DNA from: a virus
Virus record (IMG/VR): IMGVR_UViG_3300003267_000223
Span: 1-23,305 of that record
Direction: 5' to 3' (one strand)
DNA: 23,305 nt
Positions within the stretch are counted from its first letter, which is position 1, and every line of letters starts with the position of its first letter. The position numbers and the translations under genes are program-made. Of the stretch, positions 1-7,836 are shown piece after piece. Below the pieces are notes generated by a model, which searched no databases, was not told the origin of the DNA, and saw only the letters and a program-made list of their open reading frames with translations.

Positions 1-104
1 GCACCCTCTGGAGGATAGCCCAGATTATGAATAGAAATGGTATGTACAATAGGAACAATCAGCCTTGGACGACAAGCAGCGTATTTAGAATTACCAATAG
101 ACAT
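1..104 (-). CDS. Possible partial ORF running off the left edge
   Basis: An open minus-strand frame starts at an ATG at 104 (MSIGNSKYAACRPRL...) and stays open to the edge for 34 codons. No Shine-Dalgarno sequence precedes the ATG and its upstream DNA is the AT-rich promoter region of the plus-strand genes. A plus-strand frame (positions 3-116, ending ...RHFEL then TAA) is equally open and has a stronger purine bias at first codon positions, so the stretch could instead be the end of an upstream plus-strand gene. I cannot decide between them and recognise neither. Confidence 0.25.
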   Translation of the reverse strand, partial: MSIGNSKYAACRPRLIVPIVHTISIHNLGYPPEG

Positions 105-126
105 TTTGAATTATAAATTATATAAT
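98..126 (+). promoter_or_regulatory. Sigma70-like promoter for the three plus-strand membrane genes
   Basis: TAGACA (98-103) and TATAAT (121-126) are separated by exactly 17 nt, a near-consensus bacterial promoter. Transcription would begin near 133, giving a leader of about 24 nt before the AGAGG ribosome site (147-151) and the ATG at 157. Confidence 0.6.
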
Positions 127-156
127 AGTATAGCATAACAATAAATAGAGGTTAAA

Positions 157-504
157 ATGGAAAAGGTTAAATCAGTTATAAAAGATACTTATCAGTCGAT
201 AAAGAATTGGGCTTTCAAGGAGAAAATGAACAGCATAAAAGACGTTATTGTATGTTTTATTAAATTTACATTTCTCTCATTAATTGCAATATTAGCAGTT
301 ATTTTCATACCCATAATGGTAATATGTATTGTTCCCGTAGCTATATTTTTATTATTTCAAGGAGCATCATTGGCAATTGTATTCGGATGCCCCTTGTTTT
401 TACTTTTCTATCTTTTTGATAGATACATTATGAGAAGATCACTTCCTATTGAGACCACCAAGCACACGTGCTGCTGTGGCGGCTGCACCAAAACATGTAG
501 CTAA
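157..504 (+). CDS. Small multi-pass membrane protein with Cys-cluster tail
   Basis: This 115-residue protein has an amphipathic charged N-terminus (about residues 1-28), a long hydrophobic stretch from about 29 to 87 that fits two or three membrane segments, and a C-terminal tail with five Cys (105-107, 110, 114) that could bind metal or be lipid-modified. The start has an AGAGG site 5 nt upstream. It leads a three-gene plus-strand group with 531-836 and 846-1091. Its first 23 residues (MEKVK...SIKNW..KEK) resemble those of the next gene (MEKIK...AIREW..REK), so the two are probably related. The function is unknown; a holin, superinfection-exclusion or other envelope-acting accessory role would suit the location but is inference. 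Confidence 0.7.
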   Translation: MEKVKSVIKDTYQSIKNWAFKEKMNSIKDVIVCFIKFTFLSLIAILAVIFIPIMVICIVPVAIFLLFQGASLAIVFGCPLFLLFYLFDRYIMRRSLPIETTKHTCCCGGCTKTCS

Positions 505-530
505 TTAAAAACTAAAATAGAGGTTATAAA

Positions 531-836
531 ATGGAAAAAATTAAGATTATTGCTGCACAAACAGAATCAGCTATAAGAGAGTGGGTAAGAAGAGAGAAAA
601 AAAGAAAGATAAGTCGATTAGCATTCTGGATTTCTTGTATTTTGTTGTTGGGTTATTTCATACCAAATATAGTATTGCCAATTATTAGCGGTTATTATTT
701 TTTAAAGTTATCTATATGGATAACTGAATGGTTCCAATCAGAATATAGATATACAATGGAACGCAGAAGGCTATTCCTAAAAATTCTCGATAAAATAGAA
801 AAAAGAGTGGCCGATGAAGAAAAGCCTTTATTTTAA
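531..836 (+). CDS. Small membrane protein, paralogue of its neighbours
   Basis: The 101-residue product has a basic N-terminal helix (1-27), one long or two short membrane segments (about 29-64) and a charged C-terminal helix ending IEKRVADEEKPLF. The leader AAATAGAGGTTA before the ATG is nearly the same as that of the previous gene, suggesting duplication of the whole unit. Its N-terminus matches the upstream gene while its C-terminus (EKRVA..KPL[FW]) matches the downstream gene at 846, so it looks like the full-length version of a shared design. No enzymatic motif is visible. The function is unknown. Confidence 0.7.
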   Translation: MEKIKIIAAQTESAIREWVRREKKRKISRLAFWISCILLLGYFIPNIVLPIISGYYFLKLSIWITEWFQSEYRYTMERRRLFLKILDKIEKRVADEEKPLF

Positions 837-845
837 GAGATCAAA

Positions 846-1091
846 TTGAAAATTAAAAATATTATTTTAATTACTTTGTTTTTTTTAGGCCTGTACATTT
901 TTCCAATGATTACTGTATTTTCATACGTATCATATGGAATATATTTACTAATTAAACCTAACAATAATCTAAAAGATCTAGACAAGTCTTGGAGATTAAA
1001 GTTAAGAGTAGTGTCTCTTCTGTGGAAAGAAATGGGAAAAAAATGGACTGAACTAGAAAAAAGAGTGGCCGAAGATAAGCCACTCTGGTAA
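846..1091 (+). CDS. Small membrane protein, N-terminally shorter paralogue
   Basis: The frame starts at TTG (846), 6 nt after an AAGAGA-like site; no upstream in-frame start exists because a stop lies at 834-836. The 81-residue product begins directly with a hydrophobic segment (about residues 5-37) and ends with a charged helix, LEKRVAEDKPLW, almost the same as the end of the preceding protein. It therefore looks like that protein without the first 25-30 residues. Its stop codon lies immediately next to the stop of the convergent gene at 1092, leaving no room for a terminator between them. The TTG start is the least certain part of the call. Confidence 0.6.
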   Translation: MKIKNIILITLFFLGLYIFPMITVFSYVSYGIYLLIKPNNNLKDLDKSWRLKLRVVSLLWKEMGKKWTELEKRVAEDKPLW

Positions 1092-2309
1092 CTAAACTGT
1101 CTCAAATTTTTTGGCTAGCTTGTCTAATTCAGGTTTAGACTTTTCTTCTATAAGAATAGCAAAATTATCAGGTCTTCTACCGCCATTCTCATGAATTATT
1201 TTCTTCATGTTTTTGTATTTTATTTGGGAAGCTTCATTAAACATTTTCATATTGTTAATAATAGCGAGCTTTCCGTGGTCAGTTTGTGCTAATGTAGGAA
1301 TCATTTGTAAAAATGTTTTTAAATCTGCATCAGTTATACGCGATCCAAATACATTTTTAGCATCTCTAATAAAATCAGTGCTCAACTTTTCAAATTGCTC
1401 TGTATCACTAAATGCCCAATTTTGTCCCGATTGAAGTACTGAAGAAATAGGAGCGGCAATACTACCAATTGCAGTACCAATTGCAGTACCAAGAGCTGCT
1501 CCTGGCAATCCCCCTACTTTCAATCCTATTAATCCTCCAGTCGATGCACCTGCGGTAGCACCACCCGATGGGGAAAGTCCCTCTAGTCCTTTTAGAAATC
1601 TATACAATCCCGAATATGTTAGGTTTCCTTTTTTAATAAGAGCTTCCATCTTATTCAAACGCTTATCTGAAATATCTGCCACTTCTTTATTCGCAACTAA
1701 TTTTTCATACTCAGGAAGAGTTTCTTTATCTATTTCTTTCTGACGAGCCATTTGTTCTTTACGCTCTAGCTGTTGCTGTTTAGCTTTGGCTTGCTTGTCC
1801 AATCCTCCAATCAATGAGGATCTAACAGGAGACTTACTAACTTTAGCAGGAGCTAATTGCTGAACTTGAGGAACTTGTTGTTGTGCAACCGGTTGAGCAA
1901 ATTGAGGCTGTTGTATTACCGGAGCATTTTGTTGACCAGGAACTCCTTGTAACTGACTCAGCAATTCAGAAATTGGCAAACCCTGTAGTGCTTTTAAATT
2001 TCCAAGACTTTGTAATACCGGTTCTTGTGCTTGTTGTGGAGAAAGTTGTTCTAACATTCCTTGAAAAGGAAGCTGTTGCTCTTCCCCAGGATTAAGCATT
2101 CCTAAAGCTTGTAATTGAAACTTAGCCGGAAGTCCTGCTATGTATTGAGCGTCTGACATAGGAACACCCATCGCTTCCAGCTGACGAGCTATTTTCCCCT
2201 GTTGTAATTGACCGTAACGATCTTGTGCTAATTGTGCTAAACCAGCTCCTAGACCAGTGCCGAATGAATCAGCAAATCCGGGAGTTCTGGGTAGTATTTG
2301 CATTGCCAT
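1092..2309 (-). CDS. Putative virion ejection/internal protein (Gln-rich, glycine-rich membrane-like segment)
   Basis: This 405-residue protein starts at an ATG with GGAG 5 nt upstream, 9 nt after the preceding gene. Its N-terminal third is rich in Gly, Ala, Gln and Leu. Next comes a Gln/Pro-rich low-complexity linker (about residues 90-155), then a basic coiled-coil-like helix (KAKQQQLERKEQMARQ), and then a Gly/Ala stretch (GGLPGAALGTAIGTAIGS) of the sort that can insert into membranes, followed by a soluble helical end. This composition, and its place at the end of the tail operon beside 2319-2861, fit a podovirus DNA-ejection protein that leaves the capsid with the genome. The family is not recognised by sequence; the role is inferred. 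Confidence 0.6.
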   Translation of the reverse strand: MAMQILPRTPGFADSFGTGLGAGLAQLAQDRYGQLQQGKIARQLEAMGVPMSDAQYIAGLPAKFQLQALGMLNPGEEQQLPFQGMLEQLSPQQAQEPVLQSLGNLKALQGLPISELLSQLQGVPGQQNAPVIQQPQFAQPVAQQQVPQVQQLAPAKVSKSPVRSSLIGGLDKQAKAKQQQLERKEQMARQKEIDKETLPEYEKLVANKEVADISDKRLNKMEALIKKGNLTYSGLYRFLKGLEGLSPSGGATAGASTGGLIGLKVGGLPGAALGTAIGTAIGSIAAPISSVLQSGQNWAFSDTEQFEKLSTDFIRDAKNVFGSRITDADLKTFLQMIPTLAQTDHGKLAIINNMKMFNEASQIKYKNMKKIIHENGGRRPDNFAILIEEKSKPELDKLAKKFETV

Positions 2310-2318
2310 AACGTCTCC

Positions 2319-2861
2319 TTAAAGTCCTAATAATCCGCGTAAACCAATAGTTGCTCCAAACCCTGCTCCTTGTCCTAGTGAACCAAGAAGCCCACCACTT
2401 CCTTGTCTGAATGAATTTTCATATTGTGGTTGTAGACCGGTTAAAAGTAACTTTAATAGATTTCCTTGTTGTGCAAGATTGTATTGGGATCCTAAAGCAG
2501 CTAAGTCTGTCTCCAATCCAGATGCAGCCTGTCCTAGTCCTTGATTAAATGCACTGGATCTTTGACCACCAAGTGCTGTAAATCTTTCCGCAATTGAAGG
2601 AATTGTTTTCTGTGCAAAGTTTTGTCTTGCTTGATTAGCTATCGGTTCAAAATTAAATGGTGTTTGTTTTAGTCCACCAAGACCCATGCTCAACAATTGA
2701 GACATCGCTTGTTGTTGATCTGGACTGTAAAGAGCTGTTTGTTGAAGTTCGTCGGGAGCTCCTACAAGACCCTCGTATATTCTTCTTCCAAATCCCTTGT
2801 TCTGATTTAGGGGAATTGACCTTACTGCCGGATATCTGCCCTGCATGTTGCTGGCTATCAT
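2319..2861 (-). CDS. Putative internal/ejection protein (small)
   Basis: The 180-residue product begins MIASNMQGRYP and has GGAG 5 nt before its ATG. It is rich in Gln, Gly, Ala and Leu, with helical segments such as AERFTALGGQRSSAFNQGLG and a Gly-Leu-rich C-terminus (GGLLGSLGQGAGFGATIGL). Small Gln/Gly/Ala-rich proteins of this type usually lie between tail and ejection genes of podovirus-like phages. The next gene starts 9 nt downstream, so the two are one transcript from the divergent promoter region at 2870-2925. The precise role is unknown. Confidence 0.55.
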   Translation of the reverse strand: MIASNMQGRYPAVRSIPLNQNKGFGRRIYEGLVGAPDELQQTALYSPDQQQAMSQLLSMGLGGLKQTPFNFEPIANQARQNFAQKTIPSIAERFTALGGQRSSAFNQGLGQAASGLETDLAALGSQYNLAQQGNLLKLLLTGLQPQYENSFRQGSGGLLGSLGQGAGFGATIGLRGLLGL

Positions 2862-2870
2862 ATTATCTCC

Positions 2871-2924
2871 TTGACTTATAGGTACCTATGCTACCATGGT
2901 AGGCGATCTCATATTTGTAAACAA
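2871..2924. promoter_or_regulatory. Divergent promoter region with two adjacent perfect palindromes
   Basis: Two perfect 12-bp palindromes stand side by side with one base between them: ATAGGTACCTAT (2878-2889) and CTACCATGGTAG (2891-2902). The second holds TACCAT on both strands. On plus, TTGACT (2871-2876) lies 15 nt from an extended -10 (TG at 2889-2890, TACCAT at 2892-2897). On minus, TTGTTT (2919-2924) lies 17 nt from TACCAT (2896-2901). The divergent genes start at 2937 and 2861. This suggests overlapping divergent promoters that a dimeric regulator could control. Confidence 0.5.
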
Positions 2925-2936
2925 GAAAGGATGTTA

Positions 2937-3488
2937 ATGGCAGCAAGCTATGGACCACAAACAAATCCGGGCTTATTAGTTCCTACTACCAATGTGTGGG
3001 ATCCATCACAGCTCTATAATGTTGATGTCACTTCTCCTGAATTTAAAGAATTACTCGTAAGGCTTTATCAAAATATAAACACAATCGCTATCGCATTGAA
3101 CTTAAAAGACAGTGGATATTATGTAGAGACTGAATTTTTGACAGGCCAGCAGTTTTTTCCTAATCCTGCCTTGAGCTCAACAACTCCTCAAACCCCTGTA
3201 TTTCGAGGATCATTCAGAACAGTGGTAGATTTTGGTGCATTACCCAATGCAACTACAAAAAGTGTCGCGCACAATATTGATTTTGGTGACACCTACAGTT
3301 TTACCAGAATATATGCTGCTTCAACAGACCAAGTAAATCTTCAAGCACTACCAATCCCCTATGCAACTACTGTTCCTGGAAATGAAATAGAATTATGGGT
3401 TGATGCAACTAATGTAAACATACGAACTGCATCTGATTATAGTGCATACACGGTAACGTATGTCATTCTTGAGTACATAAAGCAATAA
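2937..3488 (+). CDS. Fibre-like / receptor-binding virion protein in inverted orientation
   Basis: I start the frame at the ATG at 2937 (MAASYGPQTN), 6 nt after AAAGG; the ATG at 2931 would overlap the ribosome site. The 183-residue protein has a short N-terminal part (DPSQLYNVDVTSPEFKELLV, probably the attachment end) and a beta-rich C-terminal domain with Asn, Thr and Tyr-rich strands (FGALPNATTKSVAHNI, NEIELWVDATNVNI, YTVTYVILEYIKQ). That end resembles small phage fibre or tip domains I know from tailed-phage genomes. It lies against the direction of all neighbouring virion genes, with its own promoter and a hairpin after it, which would suit an exchangeable host-range module. The exact family is not identified. 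Confidence 0.6.
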   Translation: MAASYGPQTNPGLLVPTTNVWDPSQLYNVDVTSPEFKELLVRLYQNINTIAIALNLKDSGYYVETEFLTGQQFFPNPALSSTTPQTPVFRGSFRTVVDFGALPNATTKSVAHNIDFGDTYSFTRIYAASTDQVNLQALPIPYATTVPGNEIELWVDATNVNIRTASDYSAYTVTYVILEYIKQ

Positions 3489-3525
3489 CGCTGCACTAGG
3501 GCCATTACAGCTCTAGCACAGCGTT
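3487..3525. terminator. Convergent hairpin between fibre-like gene and tail gene
   Basis: AACGCTG (3487-3493) pairs with CAGCGTT (3519-3525). Inside, after a 2-nt mismatch, CTAG pairs with CTAG, and the apex again folds as AGGGC/GCTCT around CATTACA. It starts at the stop codon of the plus-strand gene and lies 15 nt from the stop of the convergent minus-strand gene, so it probably terminates both. The T-tracts are short on both sides, so efficiency may be partial. Confidence 0.55.
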
Positions 3526-3539
3526 TCAAAAAAAGGAGA

Positions 3540-5675
3540 TTATTGCAATCTGCTTGCAGTTGGCATCGTGTAAAATGTCATTGCGTTAAGTTCGAAATCA
3601 CTCCAAGCAATATCAGTATCTGCAATCTGTTCATCGCTCATATAAATACGAAGTTGAATTCCTTCACCCTCTGCCTGCGTGTAAATAGGATGCCATAACT
3701 GATCTTGGTAATTCTCAAGGGGAACTAACGTATATGGTTTTGTTTCCAAAGTCCCACTTCCCAGCAATGCTCCTGTAGCTGAACCATCATCTAAAAGAGA
3801 TATAGTTGAATAGGACGGGAAATAATCTACCGTAACTTCACCATCAGATGTTTTATCGACTAAGAAATCTACTTTAGCAACGTAAGCGTTTCTTCCTTGA
3901 TCTACATAAAAGTTATACGGCTTGGTAAGAACATTTATGTTAGATACGCGAGCTATGGTGCCGCCGCCAGTATAGGTTCCTGATGCAGTAGTTGAAAGAA
4001 CGGTAAAGTTATCTGCATCAACAACTTCGTACACTTGGTAAATAATATCGTTGAAGTCTGTCATGCCTTCTGCATTTTCTAGTGCTATCCATTCGCCTGC
4101 CTGCAAATTGTGATTAATGGAAGTAATAGTAAATGTATTGGATGACTGAGAAATATTTGTTATAGAAAGTGCTGCTGCATTGCGCGCTAAGTTAGGCTCA
4201 ACTACAAACAAGAATCCTTGCTGGTTTCCCGCAATAACCTGTCTGAATCGAGCTTGGAGCACACCACTTCCCCACACTGAAATAGCTTCTTGCCACGTTT
4301 CAGTACTGGTTGCCCAGGTGATATTTGCTTGGTTTTGGTAATACCCAAAAGCAGTAATCGAATCTTCGTTAAATGCCCATGATCCCGTTGCATAATTAAA
4401 TACTAAAACACGATTGGTAAATGGATAATCAGTTGATCTATCAACACTCGGGAATGTCCAATAGACCATCTCAACATAATAATCACGAATACCTGCTACT
4501 CGATACACACCACCATTATCATTGTGTATATCAAATACTGCTTGAGGAATCTTTTGATCGATACGCTCAACGTTTGATCCATTGCATGCATGTATGCCGA
4601 CGTTCCCCACGGCAAGTGTAACTTTGTCGAAGGGAACAACGGAGAAAGTAGATTCACAACCGAGTTCGGTATTAATTTTCTGAAAGGTAAAAGGAAATAC
4701 TTCATTCCCGGTGTAAACAAGCTCCCACGTGCTTCTTTCAAAGAATACAATCAGACGATCTTTGATAAATTCAACAGTAACAATTTGTTCTTGTGTAGAA
4801 GCATCTATATATCCGCCTTTACCCGGAATATCTTCTCTGAATGCATCTGCTTGAATAGGACTTCCATTCTGAGAATAGCGACAGCGACTATAAAAATTGG
4901 TAGGAACTGATGCTATTGTCTCAACGGTGTTTAACATCAGTAGGCGATTTTTAAAATTAACTACAATGCGAGCAGTCTCTATAGTTTCTGTAGAATTATA
5001 TAATGGTGCAAAGGTAGTCCAGCTGGCACCATCCCAATACTTTACATTGTCAGGATCATTAAAGTTGGTAACGAACAATATATTTTCTGAAGCAGTGTTG
5101 CCATGCCAAGTATCTGACCAGAAAAACTGTGAATTATCACCTGTCCATGCCGCAGTTCCTAATCGTTCCCACGCACCACTGGTATATTGATACGCATATC
5201 GCGTGTCGAATGCATAGGTAGGTTCATCATTTATTGACCCCGTCTCATAATTAGCAATCCCCATAACAGGCAGAGCAGGATACCAATACACCGTATCTGC
5301 TATTGCTGAAAAGGTAACTTGATTAGCTGCTACCAACTGAGCAGTAACTGCAGAAGTAGTCAATAGTGCAACTGGAAATGATATGCTTGTTACAGTAAAG
5401 ATATCAGTACCTATAGAAAACTGTTGTCCGATGGCGATGTTTGATGGCGTAGTTACGGTCAGAACTGCAGGAACTAAACTGATTCTTAAGCGAGACATCT
5501 GAGGATCAGCAGGATCAGAGCCCATCAAATAGGAACCAAATCTTTTACGAACACGGCCACGAAAGACATAGGCGTTAGTAAGATTGGCGAAGGCATCGTC
5601 CGGCAGAATCCACGGCTTAACATCTGTTTCTAGACCAGTATTGATTGGTGCGATCATGAAACGATCGTATGGCAT
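3540..5675 (-). CDS. Large tail protein, P22 gp10-like stabilisation/tail hub candidate, with FCCH-like insert
   Basis: This 711-residue protein begins MPYDRFMIAPINTGLETDVKP, followed by LPDDAFANLTNAYVFRGRVRKRFGS. That opening is typical of podovirus tail stabilisation/tubular proteins that attach below the portal. The body is beta-rich with repeated Trp/Tyr-containing strands, as in beta-propeller-like tail proteins. Around residues 500-580 a module (ITNISQSSNTFTITSINHNL..GE..ALENAEGMTDFN) resembles the FCCH-like modules in 7461-7826 and 8297-9292. The ATG has AGGG 7 nt upstream. It follows the fibre-like gene 5677-6270 by one base. Tail assignment is fairly safe; the exact homologue is inferred. 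Confidence 0.7.
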   Translation of the reverse strand: MPYDRFMIAPINTGLETDVKPWILPDDAFANLTNAYVFRGRVRKRFGSYLMGSDPADPQMSRLRISLVPAVLTVTTPSNIAIGQQFSIGTDIFTVTSISFPVALLTTSAVTAQLVAANQVTFSAIADTVYWYPALPVMGIANYETGSINDEPTYAFDTRYAYQYTSGAWERLGTAAWTGDNSQFFWSDTWHGNTASENILFVTNFNDPDNVKYWDGASWTTFAPLYNSTETIETARIVVNFKNRLLMLNTVETIASVPTNFYSRCRYSQNGSPIQADAFREDIPGKGGYIDASTQEQIVTVEFIKDRLIVFFERSTWELVYTGNEVFPFTFQKINTELGCESTFSVVPFDKVTLAVGNVGIHACNGSNVERIDQKIPQAVFDIHNDNGGVYRVAGIRDYYVEMVYWTFPSVDRSTDYPFTNRVLVFNYATGSWAFNEDSITAFGYYQNQANITWATSTETWQEAISVWGSGVLQARFRQVIAGNQQGFLFVVEPNLARNAAALSITNISQSSNTFTITSINHNLQAGEWIALENAEGMTDFNDIIYQVYEVVDADNFTVLSTTASGTYTGGGTIARVSNINVLTKPYNFYVDQGRNAYVAKVDFLVDKTSDGEVTVDYFPSYSTISLLDDGSATGALLGSGTLETKPYTLVPLENYQDQLWHPIYTQAEGEGIQLRIYMSDEQIADTDIAWSDFELNAMTFYTMPTASRLQ

Positions 5676-5676
5676 A

Positions 5677-6270
5677 CTAGTACCCTATAGAAAAGAAACT
5701 AAATCCAGCGGCTGCTGCAGCACCATTAACCGAAGCAAATATTCTAAATTGGCTGTTGCTTAATATATCTACCAATCGAATTTCAAGATTTGCATAAGTA
5801 GTTCCGCTTGAAAACGGGGTAAGTTGTATGCTGAGCAATTGATTTGGTGGTGGATTAGTAATAGTAATAGTAGTCAGGCCATTACCGTTTCCGGATCCCC
5901 AGTTCATATAAATTCCCGAAGGAAGATATGTCCAACCACCCGCTCCTTGTGCAGGAGTAGAAGCACTTAAAATAGACGCAGTAAGTGGTATATCTGCTGT
6001 AGTAGCATTTTGAATTTTATGAACATATAACTCGTTCTTGTTAGTACTACTATTCAAAAAAGAATACGTTCCCAAATCACCAGCGCTAAACGTAGGCGCA
6101 GGAGATTGAACCGGATACGTTACTTTAGTGTGTTTACCTTCTGATGCAGAACCAAAAGTTCCATGATTAACATCAATAAGTTGTTTAATAGCCTGAAAGT
6201 TAGCAAGCAAGTCTGCTTGAGAATCTTTGAGTCTTTGTGATGCCTGTGGAATATTTTGCTGATACGCCAT
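5677..6270 (-). CDS. Putative tail/head fibre protein
   Basis: The 197-residue protein starts MAYQQNIPQASQRLKDSQADL with AAGGAG 4 nt before the ATG. The first 50 residues (SQADLLANFQAIKQLIDVNHGTFG...GKH) form a helix and turn seen at the start of many phage fibre and head-decoration fibre proteins. The rest is Ser/Thr/Asn/Gly-rich beta sequence with a GGWTYLPSGIYMNWGSGNGNG segment, a pattern common in fibre C-terminal domains that trimerise. It sits between adaptor and tail hub genes. The fibre assignment is a pattern judgement; its receptor is unknown. Confidence 0.6.
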   Translation of the reverse strand: MAYQQNIPQASQRLKDSQADLLANFQAIKQLIDVNHGTFGSASEGKHTKVTYPVQSPAPTFSAGDLGTYSFLNSSTNKNELYVHKIQNATTADIPLTASILSASTPAQGAGGWTYLPSGIYMNWGSGNGNGLTTITITNPPPNQLLSIQLTPFSSGTTYANLEIRLVDILSNSQFRIFASVNGAAAAAGFSFFSIGY

Positions 6271-6285
6271 AATTCTCCTTAGTGA

Positions 6286-7398
6286 TTACCAACTGCCCCA
6301 TTGAAACCCTGGTCCATATGCGCCTGTTCTATCAGTCTGTTGAGAGTAGATAGTAGCAGCACGATCATTGCCATATTGAACAAGCGTTCTGCGCAATATT
6401 AATCTTTCTTGCATCTTGTATTCAGGCATAATCATCTGAACACTTTCCATATCCATACGATCTTCAAATACCTTTTTAGCAGCACCATAGGCTATGTATT
6501 GCCACCATTCTTGTAGTTCAGGACTCTGATTAGTAGTCAATAACTCAGTAGGACGAATATACGCTTCCATATTGATCTTGTATGGCTGATCAGGAACTGG
6601 TCTGACCGTAAAAGCACCATCGTAAAACAATACCGCTTGTGGTAGAGCGATTGCTGTAGGAACCGTTTGAGAGTTTATAGGAGTTCCTGCAGCAGGAGCT
6701 GTTGGGAAAGTAATTGTATAATTTCCGGTAGCGTAATTTATATAGTTCGTCGTAGGAAACCCAGGATCAGTGTCATAGGGAGCTGAAAGCGCCAACGGTA
6801 ACGTAGTCGGTGGATCATTAGGCACATACAATAATCCCCATACAGTAGGCACCCCTGTCGATGCATCGACAATAGGGGAATCAATTAGGGTGAGCCCATT
6901 TCCGTTTGCATCGACAGAGGAAAAGAGGACATTATTTTGTAACAGACCATACTGCTGCTGATTTATATTTTGCGTACTAGCTTGCTGCGTATTTATTGTG
7001 CCGCTAAAAGAAGTGGTTGTTCCATCACCTGAAACACCAATAGAAGCAATACTTGAAAGTAATGGATATATACCAAAAAATTGTTCACGAGATTGCGATA
7101 CCATCGCTTGATATCCTGCTATATACACAGGAGGATGAATCGTAATATATCTGTTCTTAAAATCATACAGAGGATTAGTCGTATCTACGGTGTTAGTAGC
7201 ATACGTATCCACATATGGTTGAGTATAAAATGAAAATGTTGTTCTGAGATTAAATAATCTTAAATGTTCAGGAAAATCATATAGAACAAAGGTATTTACA
7301 TACTCATTAATTTGAGCGGTAGTTAGCTGTGCTTCAGACAGACTGCGTGTCAGTCGACGCACTTTGGTTTGTATTGCACTCAGTGTTGAATCTGCCAT
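6286..7398 (-). CDS. Head-tail adaptor-like protein
   Basis: I start it at ATG 7398 (MADSTLSAIQ), 7 nt after AGGAG, rather than at the TTG at 7404. The 370-residue product opens with LSAIQTKVRRLTRSLSEAQLT..QINEYVNTFVLYDFPEHLRL. A helical opening of this kind (VRRLT.....QL....I...N.....D.P) is characteristic of podovirus adaptor proteins that dock on the portal. The centre is Gly/Thr-rich beta sequence and the C-terminal part returns to helices (ELQEWWQYIAYGAAKKVFED). Its order after capsid genes and before the tail hub agrees with that role. Confidence 0.6.
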   Translation of the reverse strand: MADSTLSAIQTKVRRLTRSLSEAQLTTAQINEYVNTFVLYDFPEHLRLFNLRTTFSFYTQPYVDTYATNTVDTTNPLYDFKNRYITIHPPVYIAGYQAMVSQSREQFFGIYPLLSSIASIGVSGDGTTTSFSGTINTQQASTQNINQQQYGLLQNNVLFSSVDANGNGLTLIDSPIVDASTGVPTVWGLLYVPNDPPTTLPLALSAPYDTDPGFPTTNYINYATGNYTITFPTAPAAGTPINSQTVPTAIALPQAVLFYDGAFTVRPVPDQPYKINMEAYIRPTELLTTNQSPELQEWWQYIAYGAAKKVFEDRMDMESVQMIMPEYKMQERLILRRTLVQYGNDRAATIYSQQTDRTGAYGPGFQWGSW

Positions 7399-7460
7399 GG
7401 GCAAGCTCCTATATTAGGTTCTTAAGGCAGGCTAACAGGTATCTCTTTTATATCCAAAGA

Positions 7461-7826
7461 TTATGTTGCTCTATAGGGAAGGACGTTTTGAGTAGCTCCT
7501 TCCAACTGCTCATTTTCCTCACCAACAGGCACTACTTGTGCATATTGATAACTCAAAGGATAGCTGGAAGGAGTGGTATATGCATTGAAATTCGTCGTGT
7601 CTATATCAATGGTGAATGTATCATCGCCCGTCACGGTAATCACTCCCTGTTTTTGGTTGACTTCCACCATACCATAGCCAAGAGGTACTATCAGACGAAC
7701 AATCTCACCGCTTCGATAGTTATGCGCAAAGGTAGTGGTAATAAGCGCTGGGTAAGCATTTGTTATATTACTAATAATTCTCATAGCTCTCTGAAACGTA
7801 GGATTCTCCACCGCTAATATAGACAT
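7461..7826 (-). CDS. Small virion protein made of one FCCH-like beta module
   Basis: The 121-residue product has AAGGA 7 nt before its ATG. From about residue 15 it is a single module: IISNITNAYPALITTTFAHNY..GEIVRLIVPLGYGMVEVN, then a VTGDDTFTIDIDTTNFNAY end and QVVPVGEE. These match, nearly strand for strand, residues about 184-275 of the protein at 8297-9292 (VRFVVPAAFGMVQMN, VTVDIDSSSFTAF, ELVPVGED). The pattern fits the FCCH domain first described in ubiquitin-activating enzyme E1 and often annotated in phage structural proteins. It may be a tail or capsid accessory binding its larger relative. The role is inferred. Confidence 0.6.
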   Translation of the reverse strand: MSILAVENPTFQRAMRIISNITNAYPALITTTFAHNYRSGEIVRLIVPLGYGMVEVNQKQGVITVTGDDTFTIDIDTTNFNAYTTPSSYPLSYQYAQVVPVGEENEQLEGATQNVLPYRAT

Positions 7827-7836
7827 ATCGATTCCT

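Noticed and set aside
833-1105. Minus-strand 90-codon frame opposite the third membrane gene
   Set aside because: No ribosome site, and it lies fully antisense to a frame with paralogues; also overlaps the end of the ejection-protein gene.
4421-5190. Several plus-strand and minus-strand frames inside the large tail gene
   Set aside because: Shadows of the 711-codon frame, without start signals.
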